A stretch of 64,000 nucleotides of DNA from Erythrobacter sp. (GCA_024642565.1 JAHEAV010000001.1:124001-188000), one strand, 5' to 3'. Shown: positions 23,669 through 32,929, counted from the stretch's first letter. Made by a program: numbers and translations. Notes: generated by a model from the letters alone, not told the origin.

Positions 23669-26188
23669 CTAAAGCTCTCTGAGCGCCCGCGCCGGTTTTG
23701 CCCGCAACAGGGGCAGTGATCCGGCCAGCGCAAAGATCAGCACGAAGGCAAGGCCCATGCCGAGCACGGCGAACACTTCTGCCCAGTTGGGCAGCCAGTC
23801 AAATTTGAACAAGCGGGTCACCACCAGCCACGCGAGGGCGCTGCCCAGCGCCAGCGCAACGAAGGCGAGCACGGCTGCCAGCAAACCATATTCCGCCAGC
23901 TGCATCAGCAACACCTGTTTCCGGCTGGCACCCAGCACGCGCAGGATGACCGTGTCATAAGTGCGAACCGCGCGGGCCGCCGCAATTGCGCCGATCAACA
24001 CGGCAAGGCCAGCCAGAACCGCGACAGAGGCGGCGGCAAAGGTAGCGGAACCAACCTGCTTCAGGATGGTCCGTGCTTCCTGCAGCACCTGACCGATTTC
24101 GATGACGGAGCTGGAAGGAAAGGCCGTGACTAACTGGCGCAGCAGCGGGCCAGTGGCAACGCCGTCGGGCAGATCGATGGTTGCGGCCAGATTATGCGGC
24201 GCATCGCGGATCGCATTGGGGCTGAACACCAGCACATAATTGAAACCCATGCTGTCCCAGTCGATCCGCCGAAAACTGGTGATTCTGGCTGTGCGTTCCA
24301 CGCCGAGCAGGCCGATGGTCAGATAATCGCCCAGCTTCAGGCCAATGGCTTCGGCAAAATCCTGATCGACCGAAACCTGCGGTTCCCCCTGATAGAATGG
24401 GCCCCACCATTCCCCAGAGGTCAGGCTGTTGCCGGCCGGCAATTCGTCAGAGTAAGTCAGCCCGCGTTCGCCGCGCAGCGCCCACGCACCTTCAGGAATT
24501 TCGGCAAGTTCGGCAACCCGTATCATCGCCCCTTTCGGCCCATAGGCCAGAATTGCCCCGCGCAGCGCGGGCACGGTCCGCAAGGAAGCCTTGGGCTGAT
24601 CTTTCAGGACCAATTGTTCAAATTCCACCGCGCGATCCCGCGGAATATCGAGCACGAAATAATCGGGTGCGGTCTGCGGCACGCGGCGCTGGATATTGCC
24701 ATCAATGCTGCTCTGGATAGCAGCCAGAAGGACAAAGGCGCTAAGACCGAAGCCAAGCGCGGTGACCAGGGCGCCCGTGGCGGCACCGGGCCGATGCAGA
24801 TTGGCCAACGCGGCACGCAGCAGCGGGTTGGCAGGGCGGGGCAGGCGTGCCGCAGTGCGCCTTATCGCCCATCCCAGCAAGGCCAGCAGTCCCAGCGTAA
24901 CGACCGCACCGGCCAAGAATCCGGCTGACAGCAGCGGTTGCCGCGCGGTCACAAGGGCCAGCGCCGCGATTGCCGCCATGCCTCCAACCACCCAGACCAG
25001 CGCCAGCCAGTCCCGAGACAAGGGTGCGATCCGTGCGCGCATTAGCGCCATTGCCGGAAAGCGGCGCGCCCGCAGCAGCGGTGTCACAGCAAAAGTCAGG
25101 GCCACCAACAGGCCATAAGCCGCGGCAATGGCCAAGGCGCCCGGCTCGATCACGAAGCCGGTTTCCACGGGCAGCAAGTCCTTCAGCGCGAGGGCCAGCA
25201 GCGGGGTGACCAGCACCCCTGCGAGCAGGCCCAGGATGCTGCCAATAAGTGCGGTGGCACCGATCTGGAGCGCGTAGATCCGCACAATATCCCGGCTGGA
25301 CGCGCCGAGAACCTTGAGTGTGGCAATCGAATTGCGCCGGGCTTCGAGGTAGGATGATACCCCGCCGCCGATGCCAATGCCTGCGATCACCAGCGCGGCC
25401 AGACCGACCAGCGTCAGAAATTCACCCATGCGCCCGACAAATCGATCCGCGCCGGGGGATGCCCGATCCCGCGTGCGATAATCGAAACCGGCATCCGGAA
25501 AACGCTTTTCAAGTGCAGCCTGCACCGCATCGGGCTGGCGATTGCCCTTGAACGCGATCCGGTATTTGCTCTGATACATGGCACCCGGCGCCAGCAGGCC
25601 CGCATTGCCGGGCAGGGCTTCGCCGACGATAACCGTGGGGCCAAGCTGGAAGCCCTCGCTCAGGCGGTCGGGTTCATTGGCGATGATGCCCGCTGCCCGC
25701 AGGCGCTGCCCGGCGATGGTGAAGACATCACCCTGCTGAATGTCGAGCCGGTCCATCGCGCCTTGCGCCAGCCATGCTTCGCCGGCCTTTGGTGCGCCCA
25801 CACTGCGACCGTCGGTCAGGGTGAGTTTGCCGTAAAGCGGCCATTTCGTGTCGACGGCTTTCAGTTCTACCGGCGCAGCATTGGCACCCGAACTTGCCAT
25901 GGCCTGCATTCGCGTGCCGCCGGAAATTGTGCCGATTTCGGTCAAGGCTGCGCGCTCGCTGGCCGTCAGGTCACGTTGCCAGACTTCTATCTCGAGATCG
26001 CCGCCGAGCAATTCCTGCCCGCGGCCCGCCAATTCGCTTTCGATCGCGCCTGTCAGTGTGCCAATCGCCGCCAGCGCCCCGGTCCCCAGAAACAGGCAGA
26101 CCAGCAGCAACCGCAGGCCCTTGAACCGTGCGTTGAGATCGCGCCGGGCAATGCGCCAGGCGGTGGCCCAGGAAATGCCGTCGGTCAC
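23669..26188 (-). CDS. ABC transporter permease, YbbP/FtsX type
   Basis: The 839-residue protein has the two-module layout of YbbP-like permeases: one N-terminal transmembrane helix, a large periplasmic domain, an FtsX helix bundle (around 260-370), further central helices, a second periplasmic domain, and a second FtsX bundle at the C-terminus (around 715-835). Such proteins work mechanically on the periplasmic side, with lipids or lipoproteins, rather than importing solutes. The start overlaps the stop of the ATPase gene by 4 bp (ATGA). In E. coli the homologous ybbA-ybbP pair is also divergent from tesA. Confidence 0.9.
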   Translation of the reverse strand: MTDGISWATAWRIARRDLNARFKGLRLLLVCLFLGTGALAAIGTLTGAIESELAGRGQELLGGDLEIEVWQRDLTASERAALTEIGTISGGTRMQAMASSGANAAPVELKAVDTKWPLYGKLTLTDGRSVGAPKAGEAWLAQGAMDRLDIQQGDVFTIAGQRLRAAGIIANEPDRLSEGFQLGPTVIVGEALPGNAGLLAPGAMYQSKYRIAFKGNRQPDAVQAALEKRFPDAGFDYRTRDRASPGADRFVGRMGEFLTLVGLAALVIAGIGIGGGVSSYLEARRNSIATLKVLGASSRDIVRIYALQIGATALIGSILGLLAGVLVTPLLALALKDLLPVETGFVIEPGALAIAAAYGLLVALTFAVTPLLRARRFPAMALMRARIAPLSRDWLALVWVVGGMAAIAALALVTARQPLLSAGFLAGAVVTLGLLALLGWAIRRTAARLPRPANPLLRAALANLHRPGAATGALVTALGFGLSAFVLLAAIQSSIDGNIQRRVPQTAPDYFVLDIPRDRAVEFEQLVLKDQPKASLRTVPALRGAILAYGPKGAMIRVAELAEIPEGAWALRGERGLTYSDELPAGNSLTSGEWWGPFYQGEPQVSVDQDFAEAIGLKLGDYLTIGLLGVERTARITSFRRIDWDSMGFNYVLVFSPNAIRDAPHNLAATIDLPDGVATGPLLRQLVTAFPSSSVIEIGQVLQEARTILKQVGSATFAAASVAVLAGLAVLIGAIAAARAVRTYDTVILRVLGASRKQVLLMQLAEYGLLAAVLAFVALALGSALAWLVVTRLFKFDWLPNWAEVFAVLGMGLAFVLIFALAGSLPLLRAKPARALREL

Positions 26189-26910
26189 GGCCTTGCGCTG
26201 TCCGATGCACCGTCCAAGGTACTGTCTGATGCAATGCGCCCGTCAGCCAAGGTTACAATCCGGTCGCAGCGGGCCGCGAGCTCTGTATCGTGAGTAATAA
26301 TAACCAGCGTCGCCCCTGTTTCCGCGCGCCGAGCGAACAGCAGTTCGATGATGTCATGCCCTGTCGCCAGATCGAGGTTGCCGGTCGGTTCGTCCGCCAG
26401 AATCAGTTGCGGACGCGGCGCGATTGCACGGGCGAGCGCAACGCGTTGTTGTTCCCCGCCTGAAAGCTGCGTCGGATAATGGGTCAGCCGGTGGCCAAGG
26501 CCAACCGCTTCCAATTCGGCCCGGGCGCGGGACGCGGCGTCGCTTTCCCCTGCCAATTCCATCGGGGTGGCGACATTTTCGAGCGCTGTCATGGTCGGCA
26601 GTAAATGGAAGGCCTGCAGCACGATCCCGATCCGGCCCCGGCGGGCGCGGGCCAGTCCGTCTTCATCCAGGGCGGCAAAATCTTCGCCCGCCACGGTCAG
26701 GCTGCCGCCGCTCGCGCGTTCAAGGCCCGAAAGCACTGCCATCAGCGAGCTTTTGCCCGAGCCGGAGGGGCCGAGCAGGGCCACAACCTCGCCATTGGCG
26801 ATTTCGATATCGATTCCGCGCAAAATCTCCACCGCTGCCTCCCCCTGGCCAAGAGTGAGTGTGAGATTGCGGGCGGAAATGGCCGATGGCACTGTGTTCA
26901 GACTTGTCAC
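26185..26910 (-). CDS. ABC transporter ATP-binding protein, YbbA/LolD type
   Basis: The 241-residue ATPase has Walker [15 protein letters not shown], signature [14 protein letters not shown], Walker [13 protein letters not shown] and the switch histidine in VIITHD. It belongs with the LolD/MacB/YbbA group that partners FtsX-type permeases. A GTG at 26910 gives [21 protein letters not shown], a natural N-terminus; the ATG at 26943 would overlap the ribosome site of tesA and adds an unconserved arginine-rich stretch. It is divergent from tesA, with 47 bp between the starts. Confidence 0.93.
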   Translation of the reverse strand: MTSLNTVPSAISARNLTLTLGQGEAAVEILRGIDIEIANGEVVALLGPSGSGKSSLMAVLSGLERASGGSLTVAGEDFAALDEDGLARARRGRIGIVLQAFHLLPTMTALENVATPMELAGESDAASRARAELEAVGLGHRLTHYPTQLSGGEQQRVALARAIAPRPQLILADEPTGNLDLATGHDIIELLFARRAETGATLVIITHDTELAARCDRIVTLADGRIASDSTLDGASDSARP

Positions 26911-26957
26911 AGCCCGCCGATGGCATAGGGCGGGGCGCACCACAAGGAGATGTGCCG

Positions 26958-27665
26958 ATGCTGATACGCTGTTCGTCGATTATGGTTCTGTTGCTGCTGG
27001 CCGCCTGCGGCAGTGGTGCGAGCGAGAAATCGGCAGATCCGGCAGCGCCGGGCACCGCCACCACGACTGCCGCCACCGCTGCGGAAATGCCGGTCATGGG
27101 GCCGGAGCGCCGGATTCTGGCCTTTGGAGACAGTCTGTTTGCCGGTTATAATTTGCGCGAGGGGGAAAGTTACCCGGCCAAGCTGGAAGCAGCCCTGCGC
27201 GCGCGGGGGATCAATGCGCGGATCGCCAATGCCGGGGTGTCTGGCGATACCAGCGCTGCCGGTTTGCAGCGGCTCGCCTTTACGCTGGATGCGCAGGATC
27301 AGGTGCCCGAAATGGTCATTCTGGAGCTGGGCGGAAATGATTTGCTCCGCAATTTGCCGCCCGCCGCCACGCGCGCCAATCTTTCCGCAATGCTGGACGA
27401 GCTGGCCCGCCGCAAAATTCCCGTGCTGATGATGGGGATGCGCGCACCGCCAAATCTGGGGCCGGACTTCGTTGCGGAATTTGATGGGCTCTATCCGGCG
27501 CTGGCGAAGAAATATGGGGCTGCGCTGGTACCGTTTTTCCTCGAATCCACCTATGACAAGCCTTCGCTGATCCAGGCGGACCGGATCCATCCGACGGCGG
27601 AAGGAATCGAAGTGCTGGTAGGGGCGACGGTTGATGACGTGGTGAAAGCTCTGCCGCAGAAATAA
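26958..27665 (+). CDS. tesA: SGNH/GDSL arylesterase, TesA-like
   Basis: This is a periplasmic lysophospholipase/thioesterase-type hydrolase. From 26958, after AAGGAG, it has 235 residues: a lipoprotein-like signal (VLLLLAACGSG, lipobox LAAC), block I FGDSLFAGYNL with the catalytic Ser, block III ELGGNDLLRN with the oxyanion Asn, and block V DRIHPTAEG with the Asp-His pair. The neighbouring YbbA/YbbP-type transporter is the usual partner in proteobacteria, which suggests shared work on membrane lipids. A longer open frame starts at 26886 but lacks a ribosome site. Confidence 0.92.
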   Translation: MLIRCSSIMVLLLLAACGSGASEKSADPAAPGTATTTAATAAEMPVMGPERRILAFGDSLFAGYNLREGESYPAKLEAALRARGINARIANAGVSGDTSAAGLQRLAFTLDAQDQVPEMVILELGGNDLLRNLPPAATRANLSAMLDELARRKIPVLMMGMRAPPNLGPDFVAEFDGLYPALAKKYGAALVPFFLESTYDKPSLIQADRIHPTAEGIEVLVGATVDDVVKALPQK

Positions 27666-27687
27666 TCGGATTTTCAGCCGGCCCCGT

Positions 27688-28773
27688 TCACAGTGGCTCT
27701 ATGTGCCCGTGGGCCACGCGCCAGACTGCGGCTTCGCCGATAATATCCTCGAATGGCGCGGGCTCTGTCCCGGTCAGCCATACTTGCGCGCCGCCGGCCC
27801 TCAGCCGCTCGAACAAGGCCGCCCGTCGAAGCGGATCAAGATGCGCGGCCACTTCATCCAGCAGCAGCAGATTGGGCCGCCCTCTTGCGGCCAATGCGGC
27901 ATGGGCCAGTGTAATCGCGATCAGCATGGCCTTCTGTTCGCCCGTGGAACAGGTGGCGGCGGGCACCTGTTTGCCAGCCATGGTCACTTCCAGCTCATCA
28001 CGATGCGGGCCGGTCAGGCTGCGTCCGGCGGCCCGGTCACGCCCGCGGCCCGACTTCAGGGCAGCGGCAAGCTCGGCACGCTCCACCGGGCCTGCCGAGG
28101 CATAGCGGAGCAGGGGGCGGGCAAACAATTCATCCGGCTGGCCTGCGATTTCCAACCCCAGCACTTCGACCAGCCGCGCGCGGCCCTGCGCCAGCAGTGC
28201 CCCATGCTCGGCCATGTGCATTTCGATGCCGTCCAGCCAGGCGGGTTCCGGCGTGCGGTCGTCCGCCAGCAAGCGATTGCGTTCGCGCAGCGCGTTCTCA
28301 TAACGGGCGGCATGGCGCGCATGGGCCGGATCAAGCGCCAGCGCCATACGGTCCATGAAGCGCCGCCGTGCGCCTGCGCTATCGGCAAACAGCCGGTCCA
28401 TGGCGGGGGTGAGCCAGCCGACTGCGAGCCATTCGCCCAGGCTGACGGCACTCGCACCGGCACCATTGACCTGCACCATCCGCCGGCCGGGGCGGGCCGC
28501 GTCGACATATGTGGCAAGCCGCACCGCATCTTCTGCCGTATCGCCAGCGAGCGACGCGCCGACAGCAAAGCCGCCGTCCCCGCCGATACCCCCCATATCC
28601 GCCATGGCCGCCCGGCGCAGCCCACGGCCCGGCGCAAACAGCGAAATTGCTTCGAGAATGTTGGTTTTGCCAGCCCCGTTTTCCCCCACCAGCAAATTAA
28701 AATGCCGCGCCCCTTCGAGCACGGTTTCATGGTGGTTTCTGAAACGGGAAAGGGTGATCCGGTCGAGTGCCAT
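27688..28773 (-). CDS. recF: DNA replication and repair protein RecF
   Basis: RecF is an SMC-like ATPase that directs RecA loading at single-strand gaps with RecO and RecR. The 361-residue protein has Walker A GENGAGKTNILEAIS, signature TGEQKAMLIAITLAHA and Walker B NLLLLDEVAAHLD. The N-terminal RITLSRFRNHHETVLEG is typical. Unlike the classical dnaA-dnaN-recF-gyrB order, here it stands alone. It converges on tesA with 22 bp between stops. Confidence 0.96.
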   Translation of the reverse strand: MALDRITLSRFRNHHETVLEGARHFNLLVGENGAGKTNILEAISLFAPGRGLRRAAMADMGGIGGDGGFAVGASLAGDTAEDAVRLATYVDAARPGRRMVQVNGAGASAVSLGEWLAVGWLTPAMDRLFADSAGARRRFMDRMALALDPAHARHAARYENALRERNRLLADDRTPEPAWLDGIEMHMAEHGALLAQGRARLVEVLGLEIAGQPDELFARPLLRYASAGPVERAELAAALKSGRGRDRAAGRSLTGPHRDELEVTMAGKQVPAATCSTGEQKAMLIAITLAHAALAARGRPNLLLLDEVAAHLDPLRRAALFERLRAGGAQVWLTGTEPAPFEDIIGEAAVWRVAHGHIEPL

Positions 28774-28996
28774 AAGCGATTTGAGCCTAGCCCGTGGTCA
28801 GAACATTCGCCAATTGAAAAGGACGAATACAAATATTGGTGAAAAATCCCAATAATAAGGAATCGTTGTTTATCGCTATACCCGGTTCATGCAGCACAAT
28901 GGCTGAATTCTGCCGTTTTTCGAAATTGGCACGGGTCCTGCAAAGGTGTCTGCATCTCCGGGAATGGTTCCTGGAACACCAAAGAGGGAATTTATT

Positions 28997-29128
28997 ATGT
29001 CTTCGTTTGATGATCTGAGCAGCCGTGTAATCGCTTCGGTTTCTTCGCTAGTGCTTTCGGCATTCTTCCTTGCCGTTGCCGTGATCCCCGCAAGCCCGAC
29101 TGTACTGCATTCCGGCGTCTTCGCATGA
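28997..29128 (+). CDS. 43-residue single-span membrane protein
   Basis: The small protein starts MSSFDDLSSRVIASVSSLVL after AGAGGG and has one hydrophobic segment (about residues 11-30) followed by IPASPTVLHSGVFA. Its stop codon overlaps the start of the PspC gene (ATGA), which argues that it is really translated and coupled to it. I do not recognise the family. A longer reading from 28946 exists, but its extra residues look random. A 6-bp inverted repeat (28834-28854) lies upstream. Confidence 0.62.
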   Translation: MSSFDDLSSRVIASVSSLVLSAFFLAVAVIPASPTVLHSGVFA

Positions 29129-29340
29129 GCCAGCTGGAACGCAAATCTCCGGCCGGCCCGCCTAGCAAGGGCTTCCGCCTGGACAAGGCCCACGCCAAAC
29201 TGTGGGGTGTGTGCGGCGGGATCGCCAACTATTTCGGCATCGATGCCACCTTGGTTCGCATCCTGTTTGTGGCTGGTACGCTGATCGGTTTCGGTTCGCT
29301 GCTGCTGGTCTATATCGCAATCGCCCTGATTGCCGATTGA
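29125..29340 (+). CDS. PspC-domain membrane protein
   Basis: The 71-residue protein carries a PspC domain: FRLDKAHAKLWGVCGGIANYFGIDATLVRILF followed by a hydrophobic segment GTLIGFGSLLLVYIAIALIA. PspC proteins sense or buffer membrane stress; in enterobacteria PspC acts with PspB to control PspA. No PspA, PspB or PspF is encoded here. The start overlaps the 43-residue gene by 4 bp. A GC-rich hairpin follows the stop immediately. Confidence 0.9.
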   Translation: MSQLERKSPAGPPSKGFRLDKAHAKLWGVCGGIANYFGIDATLVRILFVAGTLIGFGSLLLVYIAIALIAD

Positions 29341-29363
29341 GGGGGACCCTTAGGGGTTCCCCC
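29341..29363. terminator. Hairpin between pspC-like gene and SDR gene
   Basis: GGGGGA and TCCCCC pair, with an inner CCC/GGG helix and one bulge, directly after the PspC stop. The convergent SDR gene ends 13 bp further on. It could serve both strands; no U-tract is seen. Confidence 0.45.
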
Positions 29364-29376
29364 AATCATAAACGGA

Positions 29377-30159
29377 CTACATGGCGGAGATACCGCCATC
29401 CAATTTCAACTCCGCACCGGTCATGAAGCGGCTTTCGTCGCTCGCAAGATAGACCACGCCCATGGCGATATCCTTCGGTTCGCCAACGCGGCCCAGCGGA
29501 ATCTGACGGGCCAGCTTGCCCATCACCACATCTTTTTCCAGACCGGCTTTTTGCCCGATTCCATCAAGGATCGGTGTGTCGACGAATGTCGGATGGACCG
29601 AATTGCTGCGAATGTCCCAGCCGCGCTTGGCGCAATGCAGCGCTACCGATTTGCTCAGCATCCAGATCGCCGCCTTTGAGGCATTATAGGCTGGCATGGT
29701 GTCGCTGGCGATCAGTCCGGCGATGGACGAGATGTTGATGATCGATCCCGGCTGATGATCCTTCATCAGCGGCAATGCCGCCTGGCAGCCAAGAAACGCG
29801 CTGTCGACATTGACCGCAAAGGCCTTGCGCCAATCTTCGAAGGTGCAGGTCTCGATATTGCCATTAACCCCGATGCCGGCATTGTTGACCAGTACCGAAA
29901 GCCCGCCCAGCTGTTCGCGCGCCGCATCCACGGCGGCAGACCAATGCTGCTGGTTGGTGACATCATGCTCTATCGCATAGGCTGTGCCTGCGCCGCATTC
30001 GCCATTGATCATGGCCGCTGTTTCGGCCGCGCCATTGCCGTTGATATCGGTGCACAGGACCCGTGCACCTTCACGGGCCAGTGCCAGGCAATGGGCCCGG
30101 CCCAGACCCTGCGCCGCGCCGGTCACCAGCGCCAATTTTCCTGCCACACGCCCAGCCAT
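29377..30159 (-). CDS. Short-chain dehydrogenase/reductase
   Basis: A classical 260-residue SDR. The coenzyme motif is VTGAAQGLGRAHCLALA with Asp at the end of strand 2 (VLCTDINGNG), predicting NAD over NADP. The catalytic residues are Ser in INISSIAG and Tyr-Lys in PAYNASKAAIW, and NNAG is present. Substrate cannot be inferred; hydroxysteroid- or cyclohexanol-type SDRs are similar. It begins 2 bp after the Nudix stop and so belongs to the Nudix-TPM-lemA run of minus-strand genes. Confidence 0.9.
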   Translation of the reverse strand: MAGRVAGKLALVTGAAQGLGRAHCLALAREGARVLCTDINGNGAAETAAMINGECGAGTAYAIEHDVTNQQHWSAAVDAAREQLGGLSVLVNNAGIGVNGNIETCTFEDWRKAFAVNVDSAFLGCQAALPLMKDHQPGSIINISSIAGLIASDTMPAYNASKAAIWMLSKSVALHCAKRGWDIRSNSVHPTFVDTPILDGIGQKAGLEKDVVMGKLARQIPLGRVGEPKDIAMGVVYLASDESRFMTGAELKLDGGISAM

Positions 30160-30161
30160 AT

Positions 30162-30716
30162 TTATTCCTCTCCAAGCAATTTCATCCCGAGCAGCATCAA
30201 TAGCCGCACATCGATCCCGACATTTGCCGCGCGCTTGCTGTCAATGAAATCGGCCAGCTGCGCAAGGGGCACACGGTGTACGGTAATGTTCTCCCCCGCC
30301 ACGCCGCCGCCTTCACCAACCTTGGTCAGGCCGGTGGCGCGCACCATGGTAAAGCTTTCGCTGACCATGCCAGGGGATGAGTAATAGGTCCCCAGGCTTT
30401 CCAGACGGGCCGCGCGATAGCCGGTTTCTTCCTCCAGCTCGCGCCCTGCAGCGGTCAGTGCGTCCTCGCCTTTGCTGCCTTCATCGTCTCCGATAAGCCC
30501 GGCCGGGAGCTCCAGACAATTGCGCCCGAGCGGCACGCGGTATTGTTCCACCAGCAGCACATGGCCATCTTCCACAGCGGCGATCACCGCCGCGCGGATT
30601 TCGCGAGCACGGCTGACATATTCCCAGCGCCCGCGTTTCTTGGTGATGATGAACTTGCCTTGCCAGACGATTTCCTCTGGCGCGTCCCCATCGGGGACGG
30701 AATGATCGGAATTCAT
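30162..30716 (-). CDS. Nudix hydrolase, ADP-ribose pyrophosphatase type
   Basis: The 184-residue protein has the Nudix box as G-x5-E-x7-REL-x-EETGY (ending AAGRELEEETGYRA) and the upstream AAVIAAVEDGHVLLVEQYR with LGRNCLELPAGLIGD, which is typical of ADP-sugar pyrophosphatases. It would cleave ADP-ribose or a similar nucleotide sugar to AMP and a sugar phosphate. Its start overlaps the stop of the TPM-domain gene by 4 bp, so it is translationally coupled to it. Confidence 0.9.
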   Translation of the reverse strand: MNSDHSVPDGDAPEEIVWQGKFIITKKRGRWEYVSRAREIRAAVIAAVEDGHVLLVEQYRVPLGRNCLELPAGLIGDDEGSKGEDALTAAGRELEEETGYRAARLESLGTYYSSPGMVSESFTMVRATGLTKVGEGGGVAGENITVHRVPLAQLADFIDSKRAANVGIDVRLLMLLGMKLLGEE

Positions 30717-31387
30717 ACTTCGATGAGCCGGTCGGGCAATTCGTTCACATCATCGTCCGCGCGCGGGAAATGTTCGGCCAGCACTTTGCCGACATCGCGC
30801 ACGCCGGCGGCCATGCCTTCGGCAATCTTGCCCTGTTTGATTTCTGCCAGCATGTCGGCCATCGCTTCGCCCCACACTTCGGCGGGGACTTTTTCGGCTA
30901 TGGGCTGATCGGCCACGATTTCCGCGCGATGTTCGCGCATGGAGAGATAGATCATGATTCCGGTGCGGCCATGGGTGCGCCGTTCTGCCCCGACCTTGAA
31001 ATGCGCGACAGCCCGATCATGCACCCGCGCCGTTTTCATCGGGCCGGGGATCAGGAAGAATTTGAGCGGCTGCCAAAGCTGGATCAACCACATCCCGAAA
31101 AACTTGAGCAGGCCGATGCTGATCAGGATGCTCAAAACTTCGCCGCGCGTCCATTCCAGGCTCCATCCCCCCAACAACCGGTCGATGATGGTGAGATAGA
31201 AATCAGGGTACAAGGCGAACAGGGTCATCGCGGTAAAGGCGGCGACCACCGACCAAAGGATTGCAACATCGCTGTACCCGTCCGACCGTTCGGCCAGGAC
31301 GGTGACGATCTCGCCCGAGGTATGCTCCTCTGCGGCTGTGACAGCGGCTGTGACAAGGGCCGCCTCGGATTCGCTCAAATATGCCAT
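30713..31387 (-). CDS. TPM-domain membrane protein (second copy)
   Basis: The 224-residue protein has an N-terminal TPM-domain segment (LSESEAALVTAAVTAAEEHTSGEIVTVLA, in part), one or two hydrophobic segments at about 43-65 and 95-115, and a C-terminal continuation with RRTHGRTGIMIYLSMREHRAEIVAD. This is the COG3762 layout. TPM proteins are tied to membrane-protein quality control or photosystem repair in other organisms; the bacterial role is unclear. It begins 3 bp after the YgcG-like gene stop. Confidence 0.85.
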   Translation of the reverse strand: MAYLSESEAALVTAAVTAAEEHTSGEIVTVLAERSDGYSDVAILWSVVAAFTAMTLFALYPDFYLTIIDRLLGGWSLEWTRGEVLSILISIGLLKFFGMWLIQLWQPLKFFLIPGPMKTARVHDRAVAHFKVGAERRTHGRTGIMIYLSMREHRAEIVADQPIAEKVPAEVWGEAMADMLAEIKQGKIAEGMAAGVRDVGKVLAEHFPRADDDVNELPDRLIEV

Positions 31388-31390
31388 GAC

Positions 31391-32194
31391 CTACCAGCCC
31401 CCTGAGGCGCCGCCGCCACCAAAACTGCCGCCGCCGCCGGAAAAGCCGCCGCCTCCCCCGCCGCCGAAGCCGCCGAACCCGCCCGAGCTTCTGCCGCCGG
31501 AGCTGCGTGCCGCCGCGTTCAGGGCTTCCCACAGGATAATATTGCCGACAGTGCTGCCAATGCCGCCATGGCGCCGACTGCGCGCGCTGCGGCCAATCAG
31601 CGGGAGAATGAAGAAGAAGAAAATGAAGGCGAGCCAGATCAGCGCACCAATCGGAAATCCGCCCTCGTCCTTGCGGCTCTGGTCGGCCTCAGCGGCAATT
31701 TTCTGCGCCTGATCGGCCGGTAATTGCAGCTGCTGGATGATCGCATCGGTGCCCGCGTCAATTCCGCCGGGATAATCATTGTCGCGGAATCGAGGCAGGA
31801 TCTTCTGCTGGATGATCAGCGCGGACAGGCCATCGGTCAGCACCGGTTCCAGCCCGTAGCCAACCTCTATCCGCACCTTGCGATCATTGGGCGCAACGAT
31901 CAGCATTGCGCCATCGTTGCGTTCCTTGTCGCCCAGGCCCCAGGCACGGCCCAGCTGATAGCCATAGTCGGATATCTCGTAACCCTGCAGACTGGGCAGG
32001 GTGACCACCACCAATTGCCGCTGTGATTGTGTTTCGAGCGCTGCCAGCTTGGCAGTCAGAGCGGCTTCCTGATCGTCCGGGATAATATTGGCAGCATCCA
32101 CCACCTGCCCGGTCAGCTCAGGAAAATCCTGTGCAGCCGCAGGCACCGCCAGCATGGCGGCGAGCAGGGGCAACAGGATCGCAAATCGGCGCAT
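31391..32194 (-). CDS. TPM-domain protein, YgcG-like, with Gly-rich tail
   Basis: From 32194 (MRRFAILLPLLAAMLAVPAAAQ, a cleavable signal) the protein has 267 residues. A TPM domain follows (FPELTGQVVDAANIIPDDQ to IQQKILPRFRDNDYPGGIDAG), then one transmembrane helix (ALIWLAFIFFFFILPLIG), and a Gly/Ser/Phe-rich tail of about 40 residues made of FGGGG and FSGGGG units. This is COG1512. It lies between lemA and the second TPM gene; lemA-TPM-TPM is a recurrent bacterial arrangement. The six codons upstream of 32194 are probably not translated. Confidence 0.9.
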   Translation of the reverse strand: MRRFAILLPLLAAMLAVPAAAQDFPELTGQVVDAANIIPDDQEAALTAKLAALETQSQRQLVVVTLPSLQGYEISDYGYQLGRAWGLGDKERNDGAMLIVAPNDRKVRIEVGYGLEPVLTDGLSALIIQQKILPRFRDNDYPGGIDAGTDAIIQQLQLPADQAQKIAAEADQSRKDEGGFPIGALIWLAFIFFFFILPLIGRSARSRRHGGIGSTVGNIILWEALNAAARSSGGRSSGGFGGFGGGGGGGFSGGGGSFGGGGASGGW

Positions 32195-32251
32195 CTGACA
32201 GTTCTTTCCCAATGGGCGGCGAAGGCCGGTTACCCCGGCCCCCGCTTCCGT

Positions 32252-32875
32252 TTAGCCAGCCGGTTTGGTGTCGCTGTTCGGCGTCATATCCAGCTTGGGC
32301 GCAACTTCCGCACCCGGTGTTGCCGCTTCGTATGGCACCATCGGTTTGGCACCGTAGATTACGTTGGCAGCGATCGTGTCAGGAAAGGTGCGGATCGTGG
32401 TGTTATACTGGCGCACCGCTTCGTTATAGTCGCGCAAGGTAATGCGAATCCGGTTTTCCTGCCCTTCCAGCTGGCTTTGCAACATCTGGTAATTGCCGAT
32501 GCTCTTGAGATCAGGATAGGCTTCGAAGCTGGCCATCAGCCGCCCAAGTCCGGCCCCCAGCTGCGATTGGGCTGCCTGGAAATCGGCCATCTTGGCCGGA
32601 TCGCTGAGATCGGCGCCAGTGACCTGAATACTGGTGGCCTTGGCACGGGCTTCGACAACGTCGGTCAGAATGCCGCGTTCCTGCTCGGCTGCGCCCTGCG
32701 CCACTTCGGCGATATTGGGGATGAGGTTTGCACGTTCCTGGAAGGCCGCCTGGACATCGGCCCATTTTGCCTTGGCGTTTTCTTCGGCTGTCGGAACGGA
32801 ATTGATCCCGCAGGCGGACAGACCGAGCGCTGCGATCGTCACAACCGCAAAGCGGCGAATGGCTGAAAAATTCAT
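32252..32875 (-). CDS. LemA family lipoprotein
   Basis: The 207-residue protein opens with a lipoprotein signal (MNFSAIRRFAVVTIAALGLSAC, lipobox LSAC). The LemA helical bundle follows: VQAAFQERANLIPNIAEVAQG, then VVEARAKAT and LEGQENRIRITLRDYNEAVRQYNT. LemA proteins are membrane-anchored four-helix proteins of unknown biochemical role. The start at 32875 lies 9 bp after AAGGGG; the ATG at 32881 is too close to it. It heads the lemA-TPM-TPM-Nudix-SDR run and has its own promoter. Confidence 0.9.
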   Translation of the reverse strand: MNFSAIRRFAVVTIAALGLSACGINSVPTAEENAKAKWADVQAAFQERANLIPNIAEVAQGAAEQERGILTDVVEARAKATSIQVTGADLSDPAKMADFQAAQSQLGAGLGRLMASFEAYPDLKSIGNYQMLQSQLEGQENRIRITLRDYNEAVRQYNTTIRTFPDTIAANVIYGAKPMVPYEAATPGAEVAPKLDMTPNSDTKPAG

Positions 32876-32929
32876 GGACATAATCCCCTTGGAGTGATGC
32901 AAGCCGGTGCAATGGACTCTGTATTAAAT

